Shown: positions 1 to 5,705 of the stretch, piece after piece
Numbering within the stretch: position 1 is the stretch's first letter
Layout of the letters: the number at the start of each line of letters is the position of its first letter
From: Baffinella frigidus
Taxonomy: Eukaryota > Cryptophyceae > Cryptomonadales > Baffinellaceae
DNA length: 12,089 nt
Reading direction: 5' to 3'
Assembly (NCBI GenBank): GCA_026770585.1
Contig: MU647209.1
Location: 120,826 to 132,914 of the forward strand
The notes under the pieces: model-generated
The model's input: the letters and a program-made list of their open reading frames with translations, nothing else
What the model was told of the DNA's origin: nothing
Database searches by the model: none
Position numbers and translations under genes: made by a program

Positions 1-85
1 AACGCGACGCGTGCGAGGACCTCGAGATGTGGGGACAGGACGGGGCGGCAGCGTGGGGAAGAGGAAGGGCGAGAGGGAGGGAGGG

Positions 86-124
86 AGAGAGAGAGGGAAG
101 GAGAGAGAGAGAGAGAGAGAGGGA

Positions 125-156
<32 letters not shown>
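86..156. repeat. GA microsatellite
   Basis: Nearly pure GA dinucleotide tract, interrupted by GGGAAGG blocks near 92-98 and 121-127, so it may have grown by duplicating a GGGAAGG-(GA)n unit. It is followed at 161-174 by the perfect palindrome GGGGGCGCGCCCCC. The reading frame that crosses it is low-complexity (Arg/Glu/Gly) and is not taken as a gene. Confidence 0.9.
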
Positions 157-158
<2 letters not shown>

Positions 159-220
159 CAGGGGGCGCGCCCCCCGGAATGCGGCGCGCGCTAGGACCTC
201 GAAGTGTGATTTCATCCGGA

Positions 221-382
221 CGAGTATTCCTGAGGAGTACGATTTCGGGGATCTCCGATCCGATTTTGGTGTATCTGAAGGCTCTAACGGAAGTCGAGGT
301 AGGCGACTGTCTTATTTCTACCCTTAAGATACGCCAAAATCGGGTCGGAGATCCCCGAAATCGTATTCCTCAGGAATGCTCG
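221..382. mobile_element. 162-bp foldback (MITE-like) element
   Basis: Two 60-bp arms, 221-280 and 323-382, are inverted copies with about 5 mismatches around a 42-bp spacer. The arms begin CGAGTATTCCTGAGGA. Weaker inverted similarity may run about 12 bp further out on both sides. No target duplication or second copy is visible. The structure fits a small non-autonomous DNA transposon, but a unique palindrome is possible. Confidence 0.65.
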
Positions 383-422
383 CCGCGATTAGATTGGTAG
401 GACCGTTCAAGGACGGGGGCTC

Positions 423-545
423 TGCAGGGGTACCTCGCCCATGAGAAACCGAAACCGTCCCCCCCTAGGACCCTACAGTAGGACCTGTGCCTAAGAGCAT
501 AGGACCAACCTAGGGGCGGCGTTTGTCCTTCGAGTAACCCATGTA
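423..545. mobile_element. MITE-1 copy 1 (degenerate)
   Basis: The left end matches the MITE-1 terminus GCAGGGGTACCTCGCCCATG with two differences, and the internal motif CCTAGGACCCTACAGTAGG is intact. The right end (about 515-545) is badly decayed but still ends in TGTA. The length of about 123 bp matches the intact copies, so this is an old member of the family. Confidence 0.75.
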
Positions 546-562
546 CAGGGGGGAAGCGAGGT

Positions 563-688
563 CTAATAAATTGTCAAACACGAGCGCGACAAGCCTTCAG
601 GTTCGTTAGGTTCTTCGAGCTCCCAACATAGGCGGACACCGGAACTAGTTCCGCAGAAAAGCCATGCTTCCTTTCGGATCACATGCAG
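563..688 (+). repeat. Dispersed repeat R-A, copy A
   Basis: Contains the family core GCTCCCAACATAGGCGGACA at about 620-639, then CCGGAACTAGTTCCGCAG and AGCCATGCTTCC. The upstream part (AATAAATTGTCAA, GCCTTCAGG) is shared with copy B, so the unit probably starts near 563. On the minus strand it has a stop-free frame reading VPVSAYVGSSKNL, as in several other copies. Confidence 0.8.
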
Positions 689-718
689 CCAGAAGGCAAG
701 GTGGGACGAGGCGTACGG

Positions 719-877
719 TCTCTAGCAGCCTTCACTAGGAGGTAGAGTTAGAATCCATCCGGAAAATGCTCGTATGAGCGGCCGACACGGGGTACAGTAA
801 GTGGCACAATGCGTAGCATGTGCGGCGCTGACGCTGGTTGTTTGGCAATAAATTATCAATCTCTCTAGCAGCCTTCA
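719..877. repeat. 16-bp direct repeats flanking a 127-bp segment
   Basis: TCTCTAGCAGCCTTCA occurs exactly at 719-734 and again at 862-877. The second occurrence runs into R-A copy B. The segment between them holds no recognisable gene or element. It could be an insertion bounded by a duplicated R-A edge, or two adjacent R-A starts. Confidence 0.5.
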
Positions 878-923
878 GGTCCTTGAGGTTCTTTTTACTC
901 CCACCATCGGCGGACGCCGGAAC
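845..923 (+). repeat. Dispersed repeat R-A, copy B (truncated)
   Basis: Shares AATAAATTATCAA, GCCTTCAGGTCCTTGAGG and a diverged core (ACTCCCACCATCGGCGGACG) with the other R-A copies. It loses similarity after CCGGAAC, near 923, just before the short inverted-repeat element at 937. Confidence 0.65.
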
Positions 924-936
924 CCGCAACCACTTC

Positions 937-1041
937 TATCCCTTAAGTGGTCATGCCGTCAAATTTGACTTCCAAGAGGTCCTAGGCAGGTCCTAGGGCC
1001 CTACGGTAGGGCGTATGAGCCTACTGGCCACTTAAGGGATA
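937..1041. mobile_element. 105-bp element with 16-bp inverted ends
   Basis: ATCCCTTAAGTGGTCA near 938 is mirrored by TGGCCACTTAAGGGAT near 1025-1040. The interior includes the palindrome GTCAAATTTGAC (959-970) and a MITE-1-like motif TCCTAGGGCCCTACGGTAGG (991-1010). A diverged direct duplication flanks it: GGACGCCGGAACCCGCAACC on the left and GGACGCCGGAAACCGCGACC on the right. The element may sit inside a duplicated piece of R-A. Confidence 0.5.
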
Positions 1042-1292
1042 TGTGGACGCCGGAAACCGCGACCACTCCTAAGGGTGGGGGAGGGGAGGAAAACGTACAG
1101 CTGTACGCTACACGAATCCTTTACTATTACTGGTATGTTCCAATTGTTTAGAAATTTTCGCTGCAGGAAAGGCATCAACGAATACATTCTCTGAGATAAA
1201 CCACGTTCATTCCTGGAACAGATATGAATCACATGACGGGAGAGATCGAGACGAAAATAGGCTTGAAAGTACTGAGGCTTTAAAACTGTTCA
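1042..1292. other. Unassigned interval
   Basis: After the flanking duplication (1043-1068) I see no gene, tandem repeat or strong foldback. The only reading frame here (about 66 codons, minus strand) lacks codon bias and begins in repeat-derived sequence. A loose 25-bp similarity links 1265-1290 and 1553-1578, outside the MITE-2 and R-A block between them. Confidence 0.4.
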
Positions 1293-1432
1293 CCACCAGC
1301 TCTTACGGAAGGACCAAATGGTCGATTTCACATAGGACGATTTACCCCAGCAGACCCCCAAAATCCGGGGGTCCGTCGGGGTAAACCTGAATTCTAAAAT
1401 CGATCATTTGGTCCTCCCGTGAGGGTTGGTGG
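1293..1432. mobile_element. MITE-2 copy 1
   Basis: 140-bp element with ends reading inwards as CCACCA...GGACCAAATG and, on the other strand, CCACCAACCCTCACGGGAGG then ACCAAATGATCGATTTT. The centre is another foldback: CCCCAGCAGACCCCC against GGGGGTCCGTCGGGG. The whole element can therefore fold into one long hairpin. The right end is cleaner than the left, which has CAGCTCTTAC instead of AACCCTCAC. A related copy lies at 8088-8228. Confidence 0.8.
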
Positions 1433-1551
1433 CAGGTCCTTTAGGTCCTTTAGGTTCTTGGAGCTCCCAACATAGGCGGACACAGGAACTTGTTCTGCAG
1501 AAAAGCCATGTTTCTCTTCGGATCACATCAAGCCCCCCTGTACAGAGGATC
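1433..1551 (+). repeat. Dispersed repeat R-A, copy C
   Basis: Starts immediately after MITE-2 copy 1 with CAGGTCCTTTAGGTCCTTTA, then carries the core GCTCCCAACATAGGCGGACA and ends in CCCCCCTGTACAGAGGATC, as copy G does. It is one of the most complete copies. The minus strand keeps an open frame containing KHGFSAEQVPVSAYVGSSKN. Confidence 0.85.
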
Positions 1552-1773
1552 AAAGTATTTAGGCTTTGAAATTATTGAGACTTCCAACAACAGGTTGTGA
1601 GCATCGCGCGGAGAAAAGCAATTCAATTTCGGAAGAAAAAAAATTCTGACCCGTTATCTTAGGCTTTCGACGCGGAAGATAAGGGTGTATAATTGTTGGC
1701 ATACATTGATGCTGTCTTATATCTTTTCATGTGGATAGATTCTGGCCTGTTCCGAGATGAAATTCATTTCACA
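1552..1773. other. Unassigned interval
   Basis: Moderately AT-rich sequence with no open frame of note, no tandem repeat and no strong palindrome. It precedes the first telomere-like tract. Confidence 0.4.
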
Positions 1774-1860
1774 ACCCTAAACCCCCCACCCTCCAACCCA
1801 AACCCCAAACCCCAAACCCCAAACCCTCAACCCTAACCCCCAAACCCCAAACCCCAAACA
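1774..1860 (-). repeat. Telomere-like C-rich tract (CCCAAAC/CCCTAAA variants)
   Basis: Repeats of ACCCCAAA mixed with CCCTAAA and CCCTAA. This is the C-rich strand of a TTTAGGG/TTTGGGG-type array. It is short and degenerate, which points to interstitial or subtelomeric sequence rather than a functional chromosome end. MITE-1 copy 2 follows 38 bp later. Confidence 0.8.
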
Positions 1861-1898
1861 TGAGAGAAGTGGCCAGAGTAAGCTTCCTCCCCGTGGGC

Positions 1899-2020
1899 TA
1901 CAGGGGTACCTCGCTGACAAGAAACCGCCTCCCGTCTTAGGACCATGACAGGGCCCTAGGCACAAGCCTACTGTAGGGTCCTAGAGGTGTGCGATTTCTT
2001 ATAAGCGAGGTACCCCTGTA
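1899..2020. mobile_element. MITE-1 copy 2
   Basis: 122-bp element bounded by TACAGGGGTACCTCGCTGAC and, on the other strand, TACAGGGGTACCTCGCTTAT. The interior carries CCTAGG/CCTACTGTAGG motifs common to the family. TA at both outer edges fits the TA target duplication of Tc1/mariner-type elements, and flanking C and G extend the symmetry by one base. It has no coding capacity. Confidence 0.88.
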
Positions 2021-2186
2021 GTCTAGCTCGTCTGTGTTCAGGAACACAGTGAGCATCTAATGAAACGCCTGATATTAGAACCATTGAGGGGCAATGCCGC
2101 CAATAACAGAGCAGCTCTAATGAAAAAAGATTTCGGTTTAAAATGCTCCAACTGTCCGTCACGTCGTGGCTTAGGACTTGAGCAAG

Positions 2187-2187
2187 T

Positions 2188-2247
<60 letters not shown>

Positions 2248-2455
2248 GGTTCAGGGTTCAGGGTTGAGGGGTTGAGGGTTCAGAATTGAGGGTTCAGGGT
2301 TGAGGGTTGAGGATTGAGGGTTCAGGGTTCAGGGATCAGGGATCAGGGTTCAGGGTTGAGGGTTCAGGGTTCAGGGATCAGGGATCAGGGTTCAGGGTTC
2401 AGGGTTCAGGGTTCAGGGTTCAGGGTTCAGGGTTCAGGGTGGAGGATTGAGGGTT
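2187..2455 (+). repeat. Telomere-like G-rich tract (TTGAGGG, TTCAGGG)
   Basis: Nine perfect TTGAGGG units (2187-2249) pass into TTCAGGG and ATCAGGG units. The 7-bp period is that of TTTAGGG telomeric DNA with position-3 variants. A stop-free frame across it gives only Gln/Gly/Ser/Arg repeats and is not a gene. The strand is opposite to that of the 1774-1860 tract. Confidence 0.88.
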
Positions 2456-2499
2456 TAGAAGCTTCGTACGAGGCTCGTCCCGGAAGGATCCCACATGCA

Positions 2500-2533
2500 A
2501 GGCCTTACCGGTAGACGTTTTAAGGTAAGGCCT
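2500..2533. other. Hairpin with 10-bp perfect stem
   Basis: AGGCCTTACC at 2500-2509 pairs with GGTAAGGCCT at 2524-2533 around a 14-nt loop. No T-tract or neighbouring gene supports a terminator. It follows a TTCGTACGAGGCTCGT motif (2463-2478) that recurs in the 4.0-4.8 kb region. Confidence 0.45.
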
Positions 2534-2573
2534 ATAGAAAAATCTGGAGCAGCAACACGTCCATGATCACCCA

Positions 2574-2809
2574 CCACCAACCCTCACAGCCTGAGCAAAT
2601 CGATGGTCTTCGGTTTTCCTTTCGATTAGGTCCTTTAGGTTTTAATTTCTCCCAACATAGCTCAACGCCACGCCCTTCCGTAGAAAGGACTGCAGAGAAA
2701 GCATCGATTTCAAGGCAAAATGGCTCCACGGACGCTGGAATCCGGCGGCCTCCAAGGAAAATACGTGACCTCAGATTTGACGGTTTGCTCAGGCTGTGAG
2801 GGTTGGTGG
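2574..2809. mobile_element. MITE-2-related 236-bp element carrying an R-A variant
   Basis: Inverted ends are identical over about 27 bp: CCACCAACCCTCACAGCCTG then AGCAAA at 2574-2599, mirrored at 2784-2809. The outer 14 bases equal those of MITE-2 at 8088 and of the right end at 1432, but the following bases differ. The interior includes a variant of R-A (2626-2705). It looks like a related element family that captured, or arose around, that repeat. Confidence 0.72.
2626..2705 (+). repeat. Dispersed repeat R-A, copy D (variant subfamily)
   Basis: Reads TTAGGTCCTTTAGGTTTTAA then TTTCTCCCAACATAG, with CCACGCCCTTCCGTAGAAAGG after it. This variant spacer and tail match the copy at 11868-11952 better than they match copies A, C, E or G, which defines a second subfamily. 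The minus strand reads CWEKLKPKGP in both members. Confidence 0.72.
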
Positions 2810-2912
2810 CAAGTGTGGAAACAGGCTGTGCGCCAAGCGCAGCGGCGACGCAGAGTAATCGCAGGTGAACCAATTTATTTACGCGCACAGGTTGCCACCC
2901 ACGCTTTCACAG

Positions 2913-3575
2913 CTAATGGCACCAGGGCGGATATATCGTAGAGCACAAAGGCAGCCCCGTTGCTGCGCTACTTTTGGCGACGCGGACACCGGGGGAGGCG
3001 CTTGGTGCCTTGTCGGCCTTTAGGTTCTGTAGGTCCTTTAGGTTGTTCGAGCTCCCAACATAGGCGGACACCGGAACTTGTTCTGCAGAAAGGCCATGCT
3101 TCCTTTCCAGACCCGAGAGGGTGCTGCCGATCTCGAGGTCGAACGACACGCTTTCACACACCCACGGGGCCATTTCTCTTCCTAGGAGCGAGCACGAATT
3201 CCGCCGACCGGCATTCCACCGAGCGGGTGCGACGCCCTCGCCGTCGCTTGGTAGCAGGCCGTGCGCGGCTCGAAACCGTCGGCCCATCTCGCGCCATGCA
3301 TCCACCACGCCCAGGGTCGGCGTCTTGGCCTCCTCGCCCTTCCTCGGGGCGCCGCTGCTCTCGAGGGACAAAGGCGGGGGGGCTTCGCTGTCGCCGGAAG
3401 CCTTGAGGCTCGAGATGGTCTTCTTCCTGCGGTACCACGTCGTGGCCGACTTGGCGCTGACGCGCAGCTGCTGAGGGAGGAGGGCCGCGGCGCAGCCGAC
3501 CGAGCGCGTCTTCCCCTCAAAGGCGTCATCGCGGGCATGTACCATCTTGTTGATCGCGTTGTCGTGTGAGGGGTG
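2913..3575 (-). CDS. Exon-like coding segment, possible helix-turn-helix protein (partial)
   Basis: The minus-strand frame from about 3575 down to about 3300 has mostly G or C at codon third positions (for example CAG CTG CGC GTC AGC GCC AAG), unlike anything else here. The protein part LLPQQLRVSAKSATTWYRRK fits a helix-turn-helix layout: helix, V-S turn, then a recognition helix with Trp and a basic tail, as in homeodomain-like or transposase N-terminal domains. No catalytic domain follows. The first Met in the biased part is the ATG at 3545-3543. Upstream, ACTAATAAC then CAAGCCAG resembles a branch point and 3' splice site, with the exon starting at 3575. Codon bias fades through about 3290-3160 and returns at 3150-3115, so a frameshift or intron may intervene. 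From about 3110 the frame runs into R-A copy E, then reaches a TAG at 2915-2913, so the apparent C-terminus is repeat-derived. It is either a real exon or a gene relic. Function is unproven. Confidence 0.42.
   Translation of the reverse strand, partial: HPSHDNAINKMVHARDDAFEGKTRSVGCAAALLPQQLRVSAKSATTWYRRKKTISSLKASGDSEAPPPLSLESSGAPRKGEEAKTPTLGVVDAWREMGRRFRAAHGLLPSDGEGVAPARWNAGRRNSCSLLGREMAPWVCESVSFDLEIGSTLSGLERKHGLSAEQVPVSAYVGSSNNLKDLQNLKADKAPSASPGVRVAKSSAATGLPLCSTIYPPWCH
3016..3110 (+). repeat. Dispersed repeat R-A, copy E
   Basis: Carries TAGGTCCTTTAGGTTGTTCG, the core GCTCCCAACATAGGCGGACA and AGGCCATGCTTCCTTTCCAG. It sits at the 3' side of the minus-strand exon-like segment and supplies part of that open frame (QVPVSAYVGSSNNLK). 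Confidence 0.85.
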
Positions 3576-3677
3576 CTGGCTTGTTATTAGTCTCCAAGTC
3601 ACGAGGCTCAAGAGGAAATATCGAGGCTTGCGCCTTGCGCCCCCGGGACCTCTCTTCTCTTGTCCTTGTCTTGTGGT

Positions 3678-3703
3678 CTTTCTAAAGTCGGTCGTTTAGA
3701 AAG
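3678..3703. other. Hairpin with 9-bp stem
   Basis: CTTTCTAAA (3678-3686) pairs with TTTAGAAAG (3695-3703) around GTCGGTCG. It lies in an otherwise unassigned interval (3612-3752) upstream of the minus-strand exon-like segment. No function is claimed. Confidence 0.4.
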
Positions 3704-3752
3704 CTGCAGTAAAATTCTTGTAGTAAAATCGATTTCGACTTTGACCCGATTT

Positions 3753-4003
3753 TAATGGTTTCCCGCCGACTTGGAGCGGTTCTATCCCGCTCCAAGTCGG
3801 CGGGAATCATTTTCTTCTGTGATTGACTTTACGAGTGTTTTTATCTGTTTTTTTGCGCCGCAGGCTGCCTAATTTCGGGCGACATCTCCTACAAATGCCG
3901 TTAATTCCCGAGAAACGGAAAACCCGCAATCGAAAGTCAATTGTTTCCACCTCAGAAACGTTCGGCCGCGATAAAATCACTTGTAAAGTCGATCGCAGAA
4001 GAA
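3753..4003. mobile_element. Composite repeat copy a: palindrome plus MITE-3
   Basis: The first part (3761-3805) is a perfect 19-bp stem, TCCCGCCGACTTGGAGCGG, mirrored around TTCTATC. The second part (3812-4003) is a 192-bp element with 34-bp inverted ends that start TTCTTCTGYGATYGACTTTA and match at about 30 of 34 positions. The whole 251-bp block recurs at 7019-7269 with about 7 substitutions and no length change. A diverged inverted copy of the MITE-3 part alone is at 5877-6056. Confidence 0.85.
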
Positions 4004-4040
4004 GGCAGTAGTAAACGGCGTGAGGAGCCATCTAACCTTT

Positions 4041-4262
4041 ACGAAGTTCGTACGAAGCTGTTCAGCTTCGTACGTAGACAGTATGAAGCTAAAACGGGAA
4101 CGGGTCCTTGCCATCTGGGGATCTTTACTACACGCCGAGTAACATCTCAGTTACCGGTTCGTACATCTGGGGACCCGCGGATCTTTTTCACAAAGCAACT
4201 TGAATTTCTGTCGATTCCGAAGAACGGATCTTCGTACGTATCGAAGCTTCGTACCATTATGA
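4041..4262. repeat. TTCGTACG palindrome cluster, part 1
   Basis: CGTACGAAGCTG (4049-4060) and CAGCTTCGTACG (4063-4074) form a 12-bp inverted pair. Further TTCGTACG/CGAAGCTTCGTAC motifs occur at about 4226-4251. The same motif recurs at 2463, 4474-4508, 4715-4740 and 7641. The sequence between motifs shows no convincing gene. Confidence 0.5.
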
Positions 4263-4711
4263 GGTCGTAGGACTCTTCGGACGCACCGGTTCGCGAACAC
4301 GTGGCGCTTCGCGCCATGTGAACACGACATCGCCTGCGGGGCGGCGTCCTTCACAGACGTGAATCCACCGGGCGTCGCACGATCTGGATTGCTTTGCCCG
4401 TCTAAAACGGGGGCAGACGGATCATGAGTCATGGCCCCAAAATGATGATAATCAATTTCAACCAAAATTACTTCGTAGGACCCTACGAGCTCGTACGAGC
4501 CTCGTACATGTGTGTGTATCTTGCCTCCACTGTTACTTCTTAAGTTAACAGAGGTTCCACTTTTGCTTTGAGACGTCCCAATCTCGACTTTTGTCTCGGG
4601 TCAACGGTGCGCAGCGCTCTTCGAGGCGTCCACCAAGACAAACGGCAGTCGAGAAGCAAGAGGAAAGTCCCAGACCACTTTCCCATGGTCTGACTGTGCC
4701 GGCGGTATCCT
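4263..4711. other. Unassigned interval with short hairpins
   Basis: No coding signal is convincing on either strand. ACACGTGGCGC near 4299 and GCGCCATGTG near 4312 form a near-perfect short hairpin next to the palindrome GTTCGCGAAC. TACGAGCTCGTACGAGCCTCG at 4484-4504 belongs to the TTCGTACG motif group. Overlapping minus-strand frames of 100 or more codons lack codon bias. Confidence 0.4.
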
Positions 4712-4714
4712 TAT

Positions 4715-4761
4715 GTACGAAGCTTCGTACGAGCTCGTACCGATAACGGTATCAGATACCG
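4715..4761. repeat. TTCGTACG palindrome cluster, part 2
   Basis: Two overlapping perfect palindromes, GTACGAAGCTTCGTAC (4715-4730) and GTACGAGCTCGTAC (4727-4740), are followed by CGGTATC-A-GATACCG (4747-4761). GCCGTGTG-GCT-CACACGGC near 4772-4790 and GCCACAC-G-GTGTGGC near 4892-4906 add more short hairpins. This is unusually dense dyad symmetry with no gene attached. Confidence 0.6.
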
Positions 4762-5002
4762 TACGAACAGAGCCGTGTGGCTCACACGGCGCTTCGGCAC
4801 CCTCGGGAAGGCCCAGCTTGTCCACCTCTCTGACGCAATACATGAGCTCAAAAAGTTGACAAAAACAGCAACGCTCTTTGCTGCGGCGTCGTGGCCACAC
4901 GGTGTGGCACTTGCAAAAAAAGTCGCAACAAAGGGTTGAAAAAGGTCGACTTTCAAGACATTGTCTTCTTTCTAATAAAGGGTTGTGTCTCGAAGCTTTT
5001 TG
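4762..5002. other. Unassigned interval before the 66-bp minisatellite
   Basis: Holds the two short GTGTGGC hairpins already noted but no tandem repeat. A long minus-strand frame covers it, yet its N-terminal part is only translated minisatellite and the rest has no recognisable domain, so it is not called as a gene. Confidence 0.35.
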
Positions 5003-5142
5003 TCTCGAGTCTCGAGCCTCGTTTCTCGAGAAATAATTTCTCGAGTCTCGAATTTCATTTCTCGAGATTCTCGAGTCTCGAGCCTCGTTTCTCGAGAAAT
5101 AATTTCTCGAGTCTCGAACCTCACTTCTCGAGAAATGAATTC
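5003..5142. repeat. 66-bp minisatellite rich in CTCGAG
   Basis: Two units with a period of 66 bp, starting TCTCGAGTCTCGAGCCTCGT at 5003 and again at 5069. The second continues to about 5134 and drifts after that. Each unit is itself built from TTTCTCGAG/TCTCGAA motifs, with many CTCGAG palindromes that can pair with each other. The minus strand reads as FSRNEARDSR repeats. A related, less regular block is at 5706-5785. Confidence 0.85.
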
Positions 5143-5145
5143 CAG

Positions 5146-5166
5146 AGAAGAGAGAGAGAGAGAGAA
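5146..5166. repeat. Short GA microsatellite
   Basis: AGAGAAGAGAGAGAGAGAGA directly follows the TCTCGAG minisatellite. Confidence 0.8.
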
Positions 5167-5200
5167 TGACTAGGTGCGTCCGCTTGTGCACTGCAACACC

Positions 5201-5240
5201 AGTCCTGAGGCGGGCCTGTCAGTCCCGAGGCGGGCCCGTC
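5201..5240. repeat. 20-bp tandem duplication
   Basis: AGTCCTGAGGCGGGCCTGTC is followed at once by AGTCCCGAGGCGGGCCCGTC, two units differing at two positions. The rest of 5167-5314 shows nothing recognisable apart from a purine-rich run near 5250-5275. Confidence 0.8.
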
Positions 5241-5314
5241 CGGGCAAAAAAAATGGTGGTGGAGGAGGGGGAGGGCCCTCGGTCGAACCATGACCACGAG
5301 GAGGAAGCGGTGAG

Positions 5315-5451
5315 CCGAAACCCGAAACCCGAAACCCGAAACCCGAAACCCGAAACCCGAAACCCGAAACCCGAGCAGGTCTGAACCCTAAACCCTAACT
5401 CTGAACCCTAAACCCTAACCTATCCGAGCAGGTCTGAACCCTAAACCCTAA
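5315..5451 (-). repeat. Telomere-like C-rich tract (CCCGAAA then CCCTAAA)
   Basis: About eight CCCGAAA units (5315-5374) are followed by CCCTAAA units. The phrase CCGAGCAGGTCTGAACCCTA recurs at 5371 and 5424, and CTGAACCCTAAACCCTAAC is repeated between them, giving a small higher-order duplication. MITE-1 copy 3 begins 4 bp after the tract. Confidence 0.85.
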
Positions 5452-5454
5452 AAC

Positions 5455-5576
5455 TACAGGGGCATCTCGCTCATAAGAAAGCGCATCCTCCTAGGACCCT
5501 ACATTAGGCCTATGCCAAGGGCCCTACGGTGGTCCTAGGGGGGGGGGGGGTTTCTTAGAAGCGAGGTACCCCTGTA
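5455..5576. mobile_element. MITE-1 copy 3
   Basis: 122 bp with TA at both edges. The left end is TACAGGGGCATCTCGCTCAT and the right end, on the other strand, is TACAGGGGTACCTCGCTTCT. A long G run (about 5538-5550) replaces the mixed G/C stem of other copies. It sits at the end of a CCCTAAA tract. Confidence 0.87.
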
Positions 5577-5611
5577 GAGAGAGACAACGCATCACGCTAG
5601 GATCTGTGCAG

Positions 5612-5672
5612 TACATGGGTACCTCGCTCATAAGAAACTGCCCCCCCCCCAGGACCACCATAGGGCCCTTCC
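5612..5672 (+). mobile_element. MITE-1 copy 4 (left half only)
   Basis: TACATGGGTACCTCGCTCAT begins 36 bp after copy 3, followed by a C run and CCAGGACCACCATAGGGCCC. Similarity stops near 5672 and no right terminus is present, so this copy is truncated. Confidence 0.8.
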
Positions 5673-5705
5673 CGCCCGGGGAGACTGGTGACGCACATGC
5701 AGACG

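Noticed and set aside
11-400. 129-codon plus-strand open frame
   Set aside because: It is the translation of a GA microsatellite followed by one arm of the 162-bp foldback, with no domain.
2314-2514. Gln-Gly-Ser-Arg repeat protein
   Set aside because: Direct translation of TTCAGGG/ATCAGGG telomere-like units.
2711-2732. Minus-strand CCGTGGAGCCATTTTGCCTTG, reminiscent of the dinoflagellate spliced leader
   Set aside because: It has an extra base and several mismatches in the conserved 3' half, no splice donor follows, and it lies inside the 236-bp mobile element. Likely chance.
3154-3538. Alternative Arg-rich frames overlapping the exon-like segment
   Set aside because: They are the expected GC-rich shadow frames of the minus-strand frame with G/C third positions.
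4601-5191. 196-codon minus-strand open frame
   Set aside because: The first third is translated 66-bp minisatellite (FSRNEARDSR repeats), and the rest covers hairpin-rich sequence without codon bias or recognisable domain.
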